Of a stretch of DNA of 64,000 nucleotides, positions 1 to 11,680 are shown in pieces. The notes beneath the pieces were generated by a model, which saw only the letters and a program-made list of their open reading frames with translations, had not been told where the DNA came from and searched no databases. The translations under genes were made by a program, and so were the position numbers. The DNA is taken from contig CAJQUW010002202.1 in NCBI GenBank assembly GCA_907163375.1, positions 124,001-188,000 on the forward strand, given 5' to 3'. Source of the DNA: Prostheceraeus crozeri (lineage: Eukaryota; Platyhelminthes; Polycladida; Euryleptidae). Numbering within the stretch: the stretch's first letter is position 1; each line of letters opens with the position of its first letter.

Positions 1-1150
1 TTCATATGATTGAGACAAAAGTCTCATACGGTCCGAAGCTTATTTCGACAAAATTAATTTTTGCATATAGTGACGCTCCACCCCAAATTAAACAGTTCAT
101 ATACTATCATGGGATTTCCTGCTCCATTTCTGTCCATCTTTTTCTGCATCTCATCAGGTATTCCTCAGGGAGCCATCTTGTTCCTCTCCATGTATTGTGT
201 TTTTGCGAGCCTCTTTGCAGACCTTATTTGCGTCTTTATCAAAAATAATTCCATCTATGAACATGTGGATGATGTTGTCTTATGTGTTGTTCATACTGGT
301 GATGGTGTAAATCTTTTGAGATTCGAAAATAAAATCGACCACATTGCATTTTGGACAAATGCAATCTCTCAAATGGGTCTCAACTTAACCCTTTCATTCC
401 TATTGTGTCCATTTGGCAAAATTTTGACCGGCATCTTTTGGGACAACATTGCGCAGCAAAAAAAATGAAAAGCGGCGTAACCAAATAAAGAGGAGATCAA
501 TGCGATTCTATATGGCAACTATCACTTCGTACGATCCATAGAACGCCCGTAAATTACATTTGAAATTTTTTTTTCAAAAACACTTTAATTTTGAAAATTA
601 TTCATGGATGAAAGGGTTAAATGAATACAAAATAAGGCACATGCTTATCAGAAAGAACACCTTGTCTGACACTAGAGCTGTTGTAGCAATTTTACCTTTC
701 CAAGAATGCATAAAGATTCTCAATGTGCAGGTCAGTTGCTCTTTGAATTGGTCGCTCCATTTAAAAGAAAGGTTTAGATCTTCAAGTAAGCATCTCTCTT
801 CAGAGATTTTTAAAGAGGTTCCAAACGAAATCACAATTAATGCAGGTGTACATATTACTAATTTTTACTAACTGTGGCTATATGGGATGTATCTTGAAAA
901 AAGATTATAAAGATGGTGCGCAAATATGAACGCCGATGTCACAAAATCATATGCGGAAATCACTGCAAATCTCGATCTTTGTCTGATTTTTTCGATGTAC
1001 AGGAAAGGATGGCCACAAAGTTATTCCGACACGCCAAGGATGATTCATCCTGTCATGCCGGATCTATTTCCTTGGGATAAAGTGTTCCACAATGCGGAGA
1101 TTAAGCTCATTTGTGTTTTGTATGTCAAGATTATTCAATTCAAAGTGAAC
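1..1150 (+). pseudogene. Decayed LINE reverse transcriptase, 3' half
   Basis: Relic of a non-LTR retrotransposon polyprotein, probably of the CR1/Jockey group. Around 150-180 the reading frame shows the RT motif SGIPQGAIL, and about 90 bases later HVDDVVL stands where the catalytic YADD box is expected, so its first residue is changed. A second piece near 650-830 reads like the conserved region after the palm (ILNVQVSCSLNWSLHL). A third near 1010-1060 resembles the C-terminal KLFRHAKDD stretch of such proteins. The pieces lie in different frames with stops between them, so it is inactive. Its 5' part lies outside the window. The order palm, thumb, tail supports the call; the clade is a guess. 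Confidence 0.7.
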
Positions 1151-1282
1151 ACCGCATACTTTCAATGCAATATTTCTCTTAACATTGCAAATATTGATGA
1201 AATTTGTAAATTGATGTAATGTAAAACTTGATTTCTATTCTTTATCAAATATACGCTTCATTATTATCTTAATTGAAGGAAA

Positions 1283-1350
1283 TAAAATTAATCAATCTTT
1301 CGACGCACAGATAATTTGTTTTTTTTACTTCTCAATATATATTTTGGTGA
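1283..1350 (+). repeat. Left arm of a ~68-bp inverted repeat
   Basis: This arm matches the reverse complement of 2105-2173 with about seven differences over 68 bases. Both contain the core CTTTCGACGCACAGA and a CTTCTCAATATATATTTTGG block. The pair boxes a GIY-YIG coding relic, so the whole is about 890 bp. It may be a flanking inverted repeat of a Penelope-like element or the terminal repeat of a small DNA element that picked up the nuclease fragment. Confidence 0.8.
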
Positions 1351-1499
1351 ACCGCCCTTCTCAATCAGATTTTTAATTTACACTGATTGCATCTAACAAG
1401 GACTATGATTTTAAAATCAAATATGGAAATGTCTACAAAAATATCATGGGTGAATGGGGGAAGATAGCGAAGTCAAAGATAATGAAGTCAACATATCAC

Positions 1500-2061
1500 A
1501 CTTCTGTGTAAACCGTCCACAATACACTTTCATGCCATTTTGTTCCATTCTGCTTTGTTGTTGATAAGTTTTATGTTTTGTTCATATTTATTTCTAATAA
1601 TTACGGCCTCTGCTATTTGCCCATCTGTAGCGGTATTATGATGCACTCCTGTAACGTTCATGTTGAAGTTTTGTTCAATCCCTTCATGCTGGTTTTCACA
1701 GTGTCTCCATAATATGGATTATTCTTGCTTTTCCTTTACTTGTTTGATGTGTTCATTTCCTCTTTTCTTGCATTTGTCGCCGTTTCACCTACATATATTG
1801 CTTTACATTTGTCACCTACCGTGCACCATAAGTTATACCTGTTGTTTCGCAATTTCCTCTTCCATCTGATTTGCACAATAAGCATTCTCTTTGACATTTT
1901 GTTTCTCTGAAAGGATGTGATTCTTGTAGTTTTGATTTCAAAGTTGTTCCAGTCATGTCGATGACTTTTTTTCTCAATCCGCTTTCTTTAGATTGTTTCT
2001 CGCATTCTTTTTTGAGCACTGAGTTTGGTGCAGCTGCTATGAATTCCCCTTTTGATACCAT
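1500..2061 (-). pseudogene. GIY-YIG endonuclease fragment, Penelope-like (PLE copy A)
   Basis: Read on the minus strand, the sequence gives a Cys-rich linker (CQRECLLCKSDGRGNC) and then a GIY-YIG nuclease core with the hallmark IYVGET, an Arg/Gly-rich ARKRGNEH helix and a tail ending in LINNKAEWN. This linker plus nuclease layout is the C-terminal endonuclease of Penelope-like retroelements, which nicks target DNA. No RT domain is present, so the copy is 5' truncated, and it is broken. It sits between the inverted repeats at 1283-1350 and 2105-2173. Its core differs clearly from the other GIY-YIG relics in this window, so it is a separate lineage. Confidence 0.7.
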
Positions 2062-2104
2062 GCTTTCTGTCTTTTTTTGCTTATTTTTCTCCGTTCATTA
2101 TATT

Positions 2105-2173
2105 TCGCCAAAATATATATTGAGAAGTAGAACAAACAAATTGTCTGTGCGTCGAAAGATTAATTAATTTAAT
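2105..2173 (-). repeat. Right arm of the ~68-bp inverted repeat
   Basis: This is the partner of 1283-1350 in reverse orientation. I see no clear target-site duplication outside the arms, because both flanks are AT-rich and of low complexity. Confidence 0.8.
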
Positions 2174-2174
2174 T

Positions 2175-5100
2175 TATTTTATTTAAAATGGTGTCTAAAT
2201 CTTTCTTTATAAGCTCGGCTAATATAGCTACAAAATAATCATTATTATATTATTTGTCTAAGTGTGACCACACTTTCGTTCTCAGCTCCTCCTCACACAG
2301 AGCGAACATTCTGCTACAAACCAACTGTGCCAGTAGAGTTGAAATATTATATAGTCGGCAAAATTTGGATGTTGTCAATATAATCTTACTTCAAACCATG
2401 TAGACAACGATGAATTGCATGAAAAGATACATTTCCAAAGTGGGAGCATTTTGATTCTTCATCAAGAAATTTTGACAATTTGGGCATTCTCCCAGGTCTA
2501 TGAAGCCCAATTATATTCAGCATAATTCAAATACATATAAGTATAATTCAGTCATCAGTTGAAATAGCTTAATTTCAAATGGAAACATATTGCAATCAGG
2601 TCTACAGAAAATTTTCTGGTCATCAATTATTGACAAGGAATCTGCTATTAATTCAAAATGACATGCCCTACTCTTCACTTACAACATGAAGATAGGTGTA
2701 TAAATTGGCGTGGCCTGAGAAAGTTGTCTTCTAACCCGTACTTCAGTTCAACGATGTTCTTCTCCACGCAGGATCCTATCTTCAGTTACATACAAGCTTC
2801 TTTGTGCTTTTCACATATCGCATCCTTCCTGCTTTTTCAAATACCTTTTCTCTTCATTCATTTATGCATACAGTAAGAACAAGTTGTATATTGTAAGTTG
2901 AATCTTGACAAAGGAAGTCTTTTGTAATGATTATTAGTATCCAAAGTATATTTCTCGCTTATCTTAATTTGAGGCCTCAATTTCATGTCAAATATAGAGG
3001 CATCGAATTTCAAGCAATTGATAAAGAACCTTATTCATGTATTTCATGGCATGAGAAAATATGGGATGTGATTAATTGCACATTGTAGATGCACTGACTC
3101 TCCACACGTGCAATAGGATATATTGCAATGTATAGACAGTAATGAGCAAAGAAACATTTGCAGCTGATTATTGTTACTGTAACAATGATTATTGTTACTG
3201 TTACTTGTATCAGCTCATCTCATAAACTGATATATATGTTTATATATTTCGATAGCTGGATAAATGGATTTTTCAATGTAGATAAATGAATGCGGCTTAC
3301 TGAATATCCACAACATACAACAACATGTTGAATTATACTAAGCTTTAAGGCATATTGAGCTGACTTCTGTCAATACTCATGAAATGTAGTTGATTACAAT
3401 TATAAATTACTCCGTTTTTTCAATTACATTTCAATTACTTTAGATAATTACCGGCATTGCACTATTCATTTTCGCAACATTTCTTGTAACTTTGATATAA
3501 AATTGTCACCTTTTTATGCCGCCAAGTGCTTTCGCCTCACATCTCTATTGCGATTCAAACTGTAGATGCAGTGCCGCGATGTCGAGACTTGTGGCTTCCG
3601 GGACACTTCATTACGATTGCAATCACATCTCCGTTAAGGTTAACATTGATTTAAGGATCTAGACTGTGGCTTCTTGAAGAATTTAAGCGTCTTTCATTTT
3701 CCGAGGGGAAATTTATAGTACTGGTTTCCTGATTTACAATTTTCGATCAGCAATCAGAGGGGGAAGAATACCGGCACCCAATTGAGATTTTGACATTCAG
3801 TTTCGTAGTAAATTTCTTGAAATAATTATGGTAGCTGTATAGCCGGTGCACATCTAAGTATTCTAACGCACTATCGACGAGGAGAGTAAGGCAATTTGAA
3901 ATACGTGCTAATGAAAAGAGCTGACCGTTAAGCAATTGCAAAGACATCTCAATTACATGACTAAAAATCTAATTGATTACAATTACAAATTACTCATCAG
4001 AAAATGTAGCAGATTACTGCTAATTACAGTAATTGTAATTGCAATTACGCAATTGTATTCTAAATCACAATTACAATTACGATGCAAGTCTGGTATTGAC
4101 ATATTATGTGAATACATATTGAATTATATGTTTTCATTATGTGAATTATAAATTATGTGTTTTTATTGTTATTTCCATGCAGTCTAAGTTATTTCATACA
4201 TGCATGCTTCTTCCAGTGAATTTATCCAACCTCATTGATGTCAAAATCTGCATTGACTGCAATGCTGCTGGATGCGCTTCATTTGATGTCCACATTTGAA
4301 TGTGTGAGTATGAATTTTTGTGAACATCAAAGCAACTTATGTTCCTTTATGAGTCATTGCAATTAATGCTCGAATGATGAAACCTTTTGGACGGAGAATA
4401 TTATTTGATTGTAAAAGGAGATTTTAAAAAAAACGGATATTCAGATGAACTGTCTGTTGACTACTGTTCATTCAATTTTATCTCGCTATATCCTCTATTT
4501 TTCGCTTTTTTGTACGAGTATTATATGTATATGCATGCGCTTCCTACTATGCCTTGTATATCATATGTTTTCACATTATTTTTTACGCATTGTACCCTAT
4601 TTGTGTGATTCACATGGAACAACTGTTTGGGACGCTGCAAGCTTGTTCATGAAGATTTCAAAGTGCATCAAAAAACTTAAATTTCAAATTCACTTACTAT
4701 CATTTCTGGTTTTCTACACGAAACTGATACCAATGTCAAATCAGCTACATACAACGTCAAATTTCTGAATTTTATATGCAGTTGATGATTTCTTCTATCA
4801 CTAATAAGAAAATATCTTTCAATATCCTAGCAAATATTTGAGCTGCTCCTTTTCAACATTTGAAACTCTACTTTCCTGAGTTGTTTTGCATCAGTTTCTT
4901 AAGAGCTACTATTCATGCATTTGTCAGCAGCACGCATGTTGGTTTGTCGATTTACTCACACACAGCTTCAACTATACAGAAATTTTATACAAGTCAATAA
5001 TGCCGTCATGACATTCAAACAAGGAGACTGTCGACAATCATAATGAAGTCAATAACGAAATATGACCGCGTGTAACTATTCAGTAATTAATAGGAGCATT

Positions 5101-5200
5101 AATCAATAGGTGCATCTGTTCGCTGCGAAGAGAAATAAAATTATGAATCCTAATTACGTACCATTCCTACTCAGCTTTTCATAATATTGACACGGAAGGA
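2175..5200. other. No gene recognised; AATTAC-rich repeat tracts
   Basis: Only short chance reading frames are seen here. Two stretches, about 3385-3465 and 3945-4085, are packed with AATTAC/GTAATT words in both directions. That is the look of subterminal repeats of a hAT-type non-autonomous element; the second stretch ends in CGATGCAAGTCTG, which could be a terminal repeat read outward. I found no matching left terminus or duplication, so this is only a suggestion. Confidence 0.35.
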
Positions 5201-5220
5201 GAGTCACAGATGCATAAACA

Positions 5221-6005
5221 ATGTCCTCACCTACTATCCGTTTATTTATGCAGGTACAGATGCCAATCAGTATTTTTGACTTAACAAGTTCCATTTTTAG
5301 TGACGTCATGTCCCGAAATCTATTACAAAAATCAAATAAAACAGCAAGTTGGGAAATTTATCTAATAAATTATAAATTTCTCAAAGTCTTACTAAGATTA
5401 TTATTGGAAAGTAACGCCAGTCAGCTTTCAGTTTCTGCTTATTTAGCCTCAGCGAACGATGCTGCGATCATTACGCGACAACTATTGCATAAGACAAAAA
5501 TTCAGAATGTCGAACGAGCTGACATAGGGAACTCTTTTGAAATATGGGAAAGACAAACAAGAAATAAGCATCAACACCATCCCAATCACATTTCAAGAAG
5601 AATTGGGACATTCCAGTTGTTAAATCGCGTTTTGAGGATTTCTACGAAAAAACGAGTGATACAATGCGAGCACGCTTATTATCGGTCACCTCGAAGGAAT
5701 CTGGTCAATGGATGAACGCCTATCCCATCGCTTCACTAGGTCTCTTAATGACCGATGAACAATTTGCAATTGCATGCTCATTAAGACTCGGTGTGCCTGT
5801 CTGTGAGGAACAACCATGTGTGTGCGGTGGTACTATACACATTCTTGGCCAACATCCTTTGGTATGCAAGAAAACCAGTGGTCGCTTCCAGAGACATGCC
5901 TCCGTCAACGAAATAATATCTCGCGAATTGGTTTCTGTTTGGAATGCCAACTACAACTGAACCGGTGGGTCTTTTCAGGCGAGACAACAAACGCTCTGAT
6001 GGTCT
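5221..6005 (+). pseudogene. LINE C-terminal region with zinc-knuckle-like motif
   Basis: This is the C-terminal end of a non-LTR retrotransposon polyprotein. The 5221-5600 part reads SVSAYLASANDAA and a linker, then continues in another frame as KSRFEDFYEKTSD followed by MRARLLSVTSKESGQWMNAY. The conserved block LGLLMTDEQFAIACSLRLG leads into a Cys/His cluster (CVCGG, then HPLVC), and then GRFQRHASVNEII. A further frame change near 5960 gives TEPVGLFRRDNKRSDGL, which is usual for this tail. So there are at least two frameshifts, and no RT palm is visible. The clade is not determined. The copy stops at about 6005 against a GC-rich repeat. Confidence 0.75.
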
Positions 6006-6009
6006 AAAG

Positions 6010-6320
6010 GTCCATTCCCACCGGACGCGGCGGCGCGTGCGTCTCAGAATTTTCGTTCAGAAACTTATGGGGCTGTTCCCACCAGACACACGGGACCACG
6101 CGTCCAAGTAATTTAAGAAAAAAGTTCTGTAATGACGCGCCTTCACGAGATAGGAAAATCCATCCGCGCCAAGACGCCTCGCGGCTTGCTTTACCAACCG
6201 CACTAAAACCTGACACCACAAGTTTCCAAATGTTCGTGCAGAGAAATGAGTGACTTTCGACATAGCTATCCGACAGTTCTGACCTTCCCTGAGGACAATT
6301 TGACCAAATGAACATCAAAA
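6010..6320. repeat. GC-rich repeat-like block abutting the LINE tail
   Basis: This block is distinctly richer in GC than its surroundings. It contains a phrase repeated in the same direction: CATTCCCACCGGACGCGG near 6013 and GTTCCCACCAGACACACGG near 6075. The abrupt change from LINE coding sequence at about 6005 suggests an inserted element or a MITE end. I cannot name the family. Confidence 0.35.
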
Positions 6321-6652
6321 CCCCTTATCAGTGCACTTTCATACTTTGTCAATCATGAAATCGAATTCATGAATGCATTTGGAGATGATCGGAAACGAAG
6401 ATGAGAAAGTTGTTATTGTTCTCAACTTACCCAGGGAACCCTAGTTGGCTGCGCTATGCTTCGCCAAGGAAGGGACACTGCAAATTTGCCGCCTACAGGA
6501 TGAGGCCGATTGCATTACTTGATATTTAAATGAAAATAACGTTACGTGTGCCAACAAAATTCATCTTAATGAAATCATCAGAATGAATATTAGTCTAAAT
6601 ATCATAAAAATGAACAAGGAGAGGAAAGCACACAAATCTATCGATCTGAACG

Positions 6653-9180
6653 TTAGAATTTCAATCTTTTGCGGTTAGTGGTTCGAAAGGTCGTGTCATT
6701 CACTTCTTTAGAAAAATTCTTCAGGAACGTATTGAATACATGACGCAGAATAGCAAGTGCTAGACATCTCTTGGTATGGCCATTTGGGCATTCACCAGTC
6801 AATATTTGATGATATCGATGATCATTCGTGACAGTATTTACGGTAAGAAGTGAAAGCGAAGCTGCAACTTCTTGAGAATACAATATATGCGTCATATATT
6901 TTTGATCATCTTTAAGATGGCCAAAAATGTGGTAAGCTATTGCACACAGCGTGAAGACAAAAGTAGACGGATATTTCAATCCTCCACGATTGCGAAGCTC
7001 AACCAGTAATGTATCCGATTCTTCAATGGTACTCACATCGTTGATGATGTTGGATGCTCCATCTTCAATCAATTCCACATTACAGCAACTGCATTTCATA
7101 CTTTTGTTCAAAAAACATGAAACATATCCTCCGATATAGAGAATGATATTTTTGTCACTTGATGGAAATTGTGAAATGTCAGGCAATGTAGGTACAGGAA
7201 AAAACAAAAGCATCGACTGTCCCTCGTCGTGAGAAGCATCAAACATTTTCAAGTCGTTTAGTTTGAAATCATGGTGTTTAAGAAGTGTAGAAATGCGAAT
7301 TTTCTTTTCAGCCTCGAAGATTTGACGGACGGAAACCAAATAATTTCCACCATGAAATTGGCGGTATCTGCCAAATCTGCGCTCAATCCAGTCGTTAACA
7401 AAAACACCAGGGAAAACAGTTGCGAAAATACCATTTGTCAGCAAATAAGTTGACATTTTTGACATTGTAAAGCAACACGTTCTTACTGCCAAAAAAGTGG
7501 GCTTCGTTAGACCCGGACGACAAGAACGTTCCCACTGAAGAAAGAAATTCCCATAGCGAATTAGCAATTGAAATCTTTCATCATTTTTTTGAATAGGATT
7601 TGTCATCGATAAACGTTTATGTTGGGGAACGTATGTTCCAAATTGTCCATAGATTATGAATCAATTCCCAAAAGATAATAACACCAGGCGAAAGACCATA
7701 AAACTTGGCCGCTGCAACAGTACTTTTGTCAAATAGAGCGCATGCAAGTGAGACGTTGGTTTTTTCGAGATTCGTAGGATAGAAAACTCGACGATTAAGT
7801 TTATATGCCACTCTAGTGGGTAAACATAATTCCTTTCCCCATAATTCTTTCAGCTCAAATATATCAGCAGAATGAATTTTAGAATGGTCATTCAGGTACG
7901 TTAATGATACAATTCTTTTTGACAGCCAGTTGTTATACATATTCTTGAAATTATGTACGGGATCAAAAAGAAGGAATAACGGTTCCCCATGTACCGGATG
8001 TTTCACATGTGCAGTCGGATTATCGGACCAAAGCGTCATGAACAGTTTCCTGTTGACAGTATTACTATCAACACAACAAGCAATTATACGGATTCCAATT
8101 GAGTTCAGAAGGGTGAGAACATGAACAAAATATCCATGTAAATCATCTGAAGATAATCTTCGAGTTGGTATCAATGAAACGACATCTTGATAATGACCAC
8201 ACACAGATTTTATCAAGAATGCTGTGACAGTACTGACCAATTCAACTGTGTTATCGCCATGACCATAAACCTTCCCGCCACTAAATTCCATCTTTTTATT
8301 GGCATGAATTTCATCGATATTGATAATCATTGTTCTTTCCTTTTCACATAGGTCACTTGTTTTTATTCGAAGATAGTTGACTAAGTCCGTATCCGACGGA
8401 CTGTTACTGAAGCTCGAAGATAATCGTCGTAAATGTCTGCTACATGGTGGTAGTGTCAATGACCCACTTTCACGCAAGAATTCGTACGTTGAAGAACTCA
8501 AATTTTGAATAAGATAAGTCAAAGATAACATCTGAGTGGAGTATTCAAGCTTATCATGCATAAGCAGCCGGATCTGTTCCAATGAAAAAGAAAGTTTCGA
8601 ATACTTATCCGAATCATCAGTTTCTTCAAAACGAGAAAGTAATTTGTCACAGTTGACAATAATCTGCTCAAAATAACGCAATTCGTTTGATGTTTCTTGG
8701 GAGTATTCCTTGTGCTTCAGATATGACAAAATGTTCTCAATGTCACGAAAGGTCGTTATCTTGTTTTTCTGTTGCGGTATATAGTCCAAATCATCGACGA
8801 TTTTGCCGTCCAGACTAATAATGAATGTCAAATCTTCTTTAATCAATAATGATTTTGTAATAACAGGAATACCGAAGTCATCAATCGCATACATAATAAA
8901 CACGATCTTCATTTCAGTGAAATTCTTAATAAATGAGGATAAATGTGGAGGTAGAGTGTAATTCAACAAATCAGCCGATGAATTAAGATTGTTGCTTTCA
9001 AAATATGCAGAGACGTCAGCCTCCACCTTCTCCGCATCCCGAAGTCGTCTATTTTCTGCTGATAAAGTCGATGGTCTCTCACATGGAACATTTTGAGATA
9101 AGTATGTAGGAAGATTAGGAAATAACGTGGGTATAGCTGTATCTTTTAAGCGTAGTTGTAAAACCTGTGTGGTTCCATGA
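6653..9180 (-). pseudogene. P-element superfamily transposase (THAP9-like), one frameshift
   Basis: Two minus-strand reading frames, 9026-7617 (469 codons) and 7606-6653 (317 codons), make up one P-superfamily transposase. Upstream of 9026 the frame stays open to about 9180 and includes LKDTAIPTLFP, the end of a THAP DNA-binding domain; the zinc-binding start of THAP is missing. The first part has FLRESGSLTLP, an IDEIHANKK catalytic Asp near residue 237, DVVSLIPTRRLSS, CCVDSNTVNRK near residue 318 and DPVHNFKNMYNNWL. The second has ERRFGRYRQFHGGNY and EAEKKIR. The two frames are separated by about ten bases and read on with a one-base shift, so a single frameshift near 7610 splits the gene. 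Few other lesions are visible, so the copy is fairly young. Terminal repeats were not found. Confidence 0.88.
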
Positions 9181-9311
9181 CAGAATGAATGTCATGTTTT
9201 GGAAGATAAGAGTTGCAAACTGCAAACCCTCATGCACCGTAATACCTAAACCCCAACTTGCTGTCAATCATTTCGTGAAGAAATAGACTGATTTTTCGGA
9301 ATTTTAGCTTT

Positions 9312-9370
9312 AGCCAGTTTTTATCAGTTTTTGCCGGTTTTTACCACTTAGTGGCAAAAAGCCAACCCTG
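9312..9370 (-). mobile_element. hAT-like terminus, CAGGGTTGGC type
   Basis: Read from 9370 leftwards the sequence begins CAGGGTTGGCTTTTTGCC and continues with repeated AAAAACYGG-like phrases. This is the common look of a hAT terminal plus subterminal repeat. No partner end was found, so it is either a truncated copy or the far end of something degraded. Confidence 0.45.
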
Positions 9371-9556
9371 ATGTAAAGGCACTTGTACAGCAACAGTTTG
9401 TAAACCTTGACACGATCTGTGTAGACGAAACGCGTAGGGTAATTTATTTTACAATATAAAGTTCGAAGTCGTAAAATTGGGAGAGATTTTTTCTTTGGTA
9501 TTCATCACCCAGAAGTTCAAACCATTCCAGTCCTTCACACATACAGACCATGGTAA

Positions 9557-10422
9557 TAGTGTTAGGCGCGAGTTCTCGAGTAGACTTACTCACTCTCAAA
9601 GTGTTAGTCAAGTAGTGATTCCGAGTACTCCAAACAAGGTGATAGTTTACGCAACTCATTGTTTTGCCGGGAGTAAGAAAAAAGTATTCTTCAACTTATA
9701 TCACTATCGTCTTCATTAAAGAAATGATAATTCTTATATCTAAAGCGCCGCATAGCAACTTGTGACTATACTTGTACAAGATCATGCCGATTAGAGAATG
9801 TGAAGATTTATATTCGCTATTATTTGGATCAATGATTAGTTACTTCTTTGCATTGAAGCATTCAATAAAAGATAACATGATTGAAAAATATTAAGATGAA
9901 ATTATTCATTAAATGGGCTGCTATTGAATATTTCAATAAGGCATCTAAAAAGTACAAGGACAAAGCTTATTTAGGACCAAGAGAAAACACATCAGTTAAG
10001 AGCTTGCCTAGAAGTAAACTGCATATTATGTACAATTGTAAATGGTAAATTTGCCAAAACAAAGTCTATAGTTGACCGATTGGCAAGAAATCATTTTGCA
10101 ATGACAGCGATACAGTCAAGAGGAAAAACCTCCCGCTTTTTGTAAGGCCGATTTTATAAAAAGCACGTAGGATGTTGATGGGCCTTCTATAGTCGATCTT
10201 ACAGGATAACATGAATGAGCAAGTGTAAATTATGTATTTTAAGGATGCGTAATTATGTATATGTCTTTTGTAGAGCTGCATCTCAGCTGATATGAATAGT
10301 GCATTGAATTAAACGACATACTAGTATTACATGATATATGATGCCCTAAAGATACACTGATAAGTCATTCGAGTACTCGAGTAATAATCGAGTAGTGGAC
10401 ATTCGAGTAATGCCGAACACTA
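9557..10422. mobile_element. Possible non-autonomous hAT element with CTCGAGTA subterminal repeats
   Basis: The left end begins TAGTGTTAGGCGCGAGT. The right end, reverse complemented, begins TAGTGTTCGGCATTACTCG. Both are followed by clusters of CGAGTA/TACTCG words. That pattern fits hAT terminal and subterminal repeats around an 866-bp interior that codes for nothing recognisable. The 8 bases outside each end (CATGGTAA and ACCTATAT) do not match, so the pairing is unproven. Confidence 0.4.
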
Positions 10423-10429
10423 ACCTATA

Positions 10430-11670
10430 TCATAGACTTACAGTCCAATTGCTTTCTTATCTCTTATAGGTATTCCTCTACAGCATGTATCGCCTTACGG
10501 ATTTGTTGCATTGGATGTGTAAGACATTCTAACAAGTATATACTTAGATATAACATGTATCACAAACTAGGTTTGATATTAGTCAATATTTTCAATTTCT
10601 TCTAAAAAAATTTTGAAAATTTTTTAAATAAAATATTTTTGCGAACATTTTCCCACCCTTTACTTGCCTTGGTAGGTTTATCTCTGTTTTGGTTCTTCCA
10701 ATATCTAGGTTATTTACTCAATTGTTATTAGTTCATATCTCTTAAGTCTGATAGATCATAGGTTAGCATGCTCTCAATTTCGTTCATAGATTTATTACTG
10801 TAGAAGTATATGATTTCAGATTTTGTATTTTATATTCAGTATAAAATTATATTCAGCATAGTTTGCATTTTATGTTTTATGGTGGTCAACGCCGAGGCAA
10901 GAGGAGACTTCTTTGAATTTTTTGACTTTCACTTGTGACTTTTTTATCATACTTTTTTGGAGCGTGTTTTAAACAGTGGTATTATTTTTGTTATGTATTC
11001 AATTGAAATAAATAAGCTAAAGAAAAAATTATATTCAATCGATGTTTGCACTTGAATAAGAATGGACGAAATGCATTGTGCAAGAATTAGTTTTTAATTT
11101 TATCAAAATTATTTTTAGTGGCTTAATTTATTAACAAACTAAGTAAAGGGGAATCATTTTTTAAACATTTACTTTCCACGAAATTTTTGTCTCCTCTAAC
11201 TTAACTGACTTACGTATGTTGCTGATGCACATGCATGCAATTAATCAAGCAAGCAAAAGCATTAGTACAACAGTTTAGTTTATTTCTACCATCAATTTTC
11301 AATGGCATCAAGAATTCCGTATTTTAATTGTTCCTTGTAATGAATGTTGAATCCTTATCAACTTTTTAAACAAAAGCTGAGGAACTGTTCAAAATGACTT
11401 ATTCCGACGCTTTTAGGTGAATTGATGTACTAAAATATTGAAAACAGGCCGAGTTTGCTATTATCTGTAAGAGAGCTGTAGATAGCTTCCTATTGGTTGT
11501 CGTGATCTGCTTACCGGCCAATGATGATTTCATCGACTGTTATGCAATACACACGACGTGAAGATAGCCAACGTTCATGATATGACCCGCATTTCTCACT
11601 TTACTCCATGATGCATGCCTAACTTAATTTTAATTTCTTCTGGTCTTCACCTGCTTACTTTCTTGCTTCC
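10430..11670. other. Upstream flank of the protocadherin exon, no gene seen
   Basis: AT-rich sequence with no credible coding potential. Its last 30 bases form a pyrimidine-rich tract ending in TTGCTTCCAG, so this stretch is most simply an intron, or its 3' part, that precedes the protocadherin coding exon. I could not place a promoter or a 5' untranslated exon. Confidence 0.4.
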
Positions 11671-11672
11671 AG
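11642..11672 (+). promoter_or_regulatory. Predicted 3' splice site upstream of the protocadherin ATG
   Basis: A pyrimidine-rich run ends in TTTCTTGCTTCCAG, with AG at 11671-11672, followed after eight bases by the initiator ATG at 11681. It implies a spliced 5' untranslated leader. Confidence 0.6.
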
Positions 11673-11680
11673 ATTAAATT

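Noticed and set aside
9557-10422. Confirmed hAT element
   Set aside because: The termini look related but the 8-bp flanks do not match, so it stays a low-confidence feature only.
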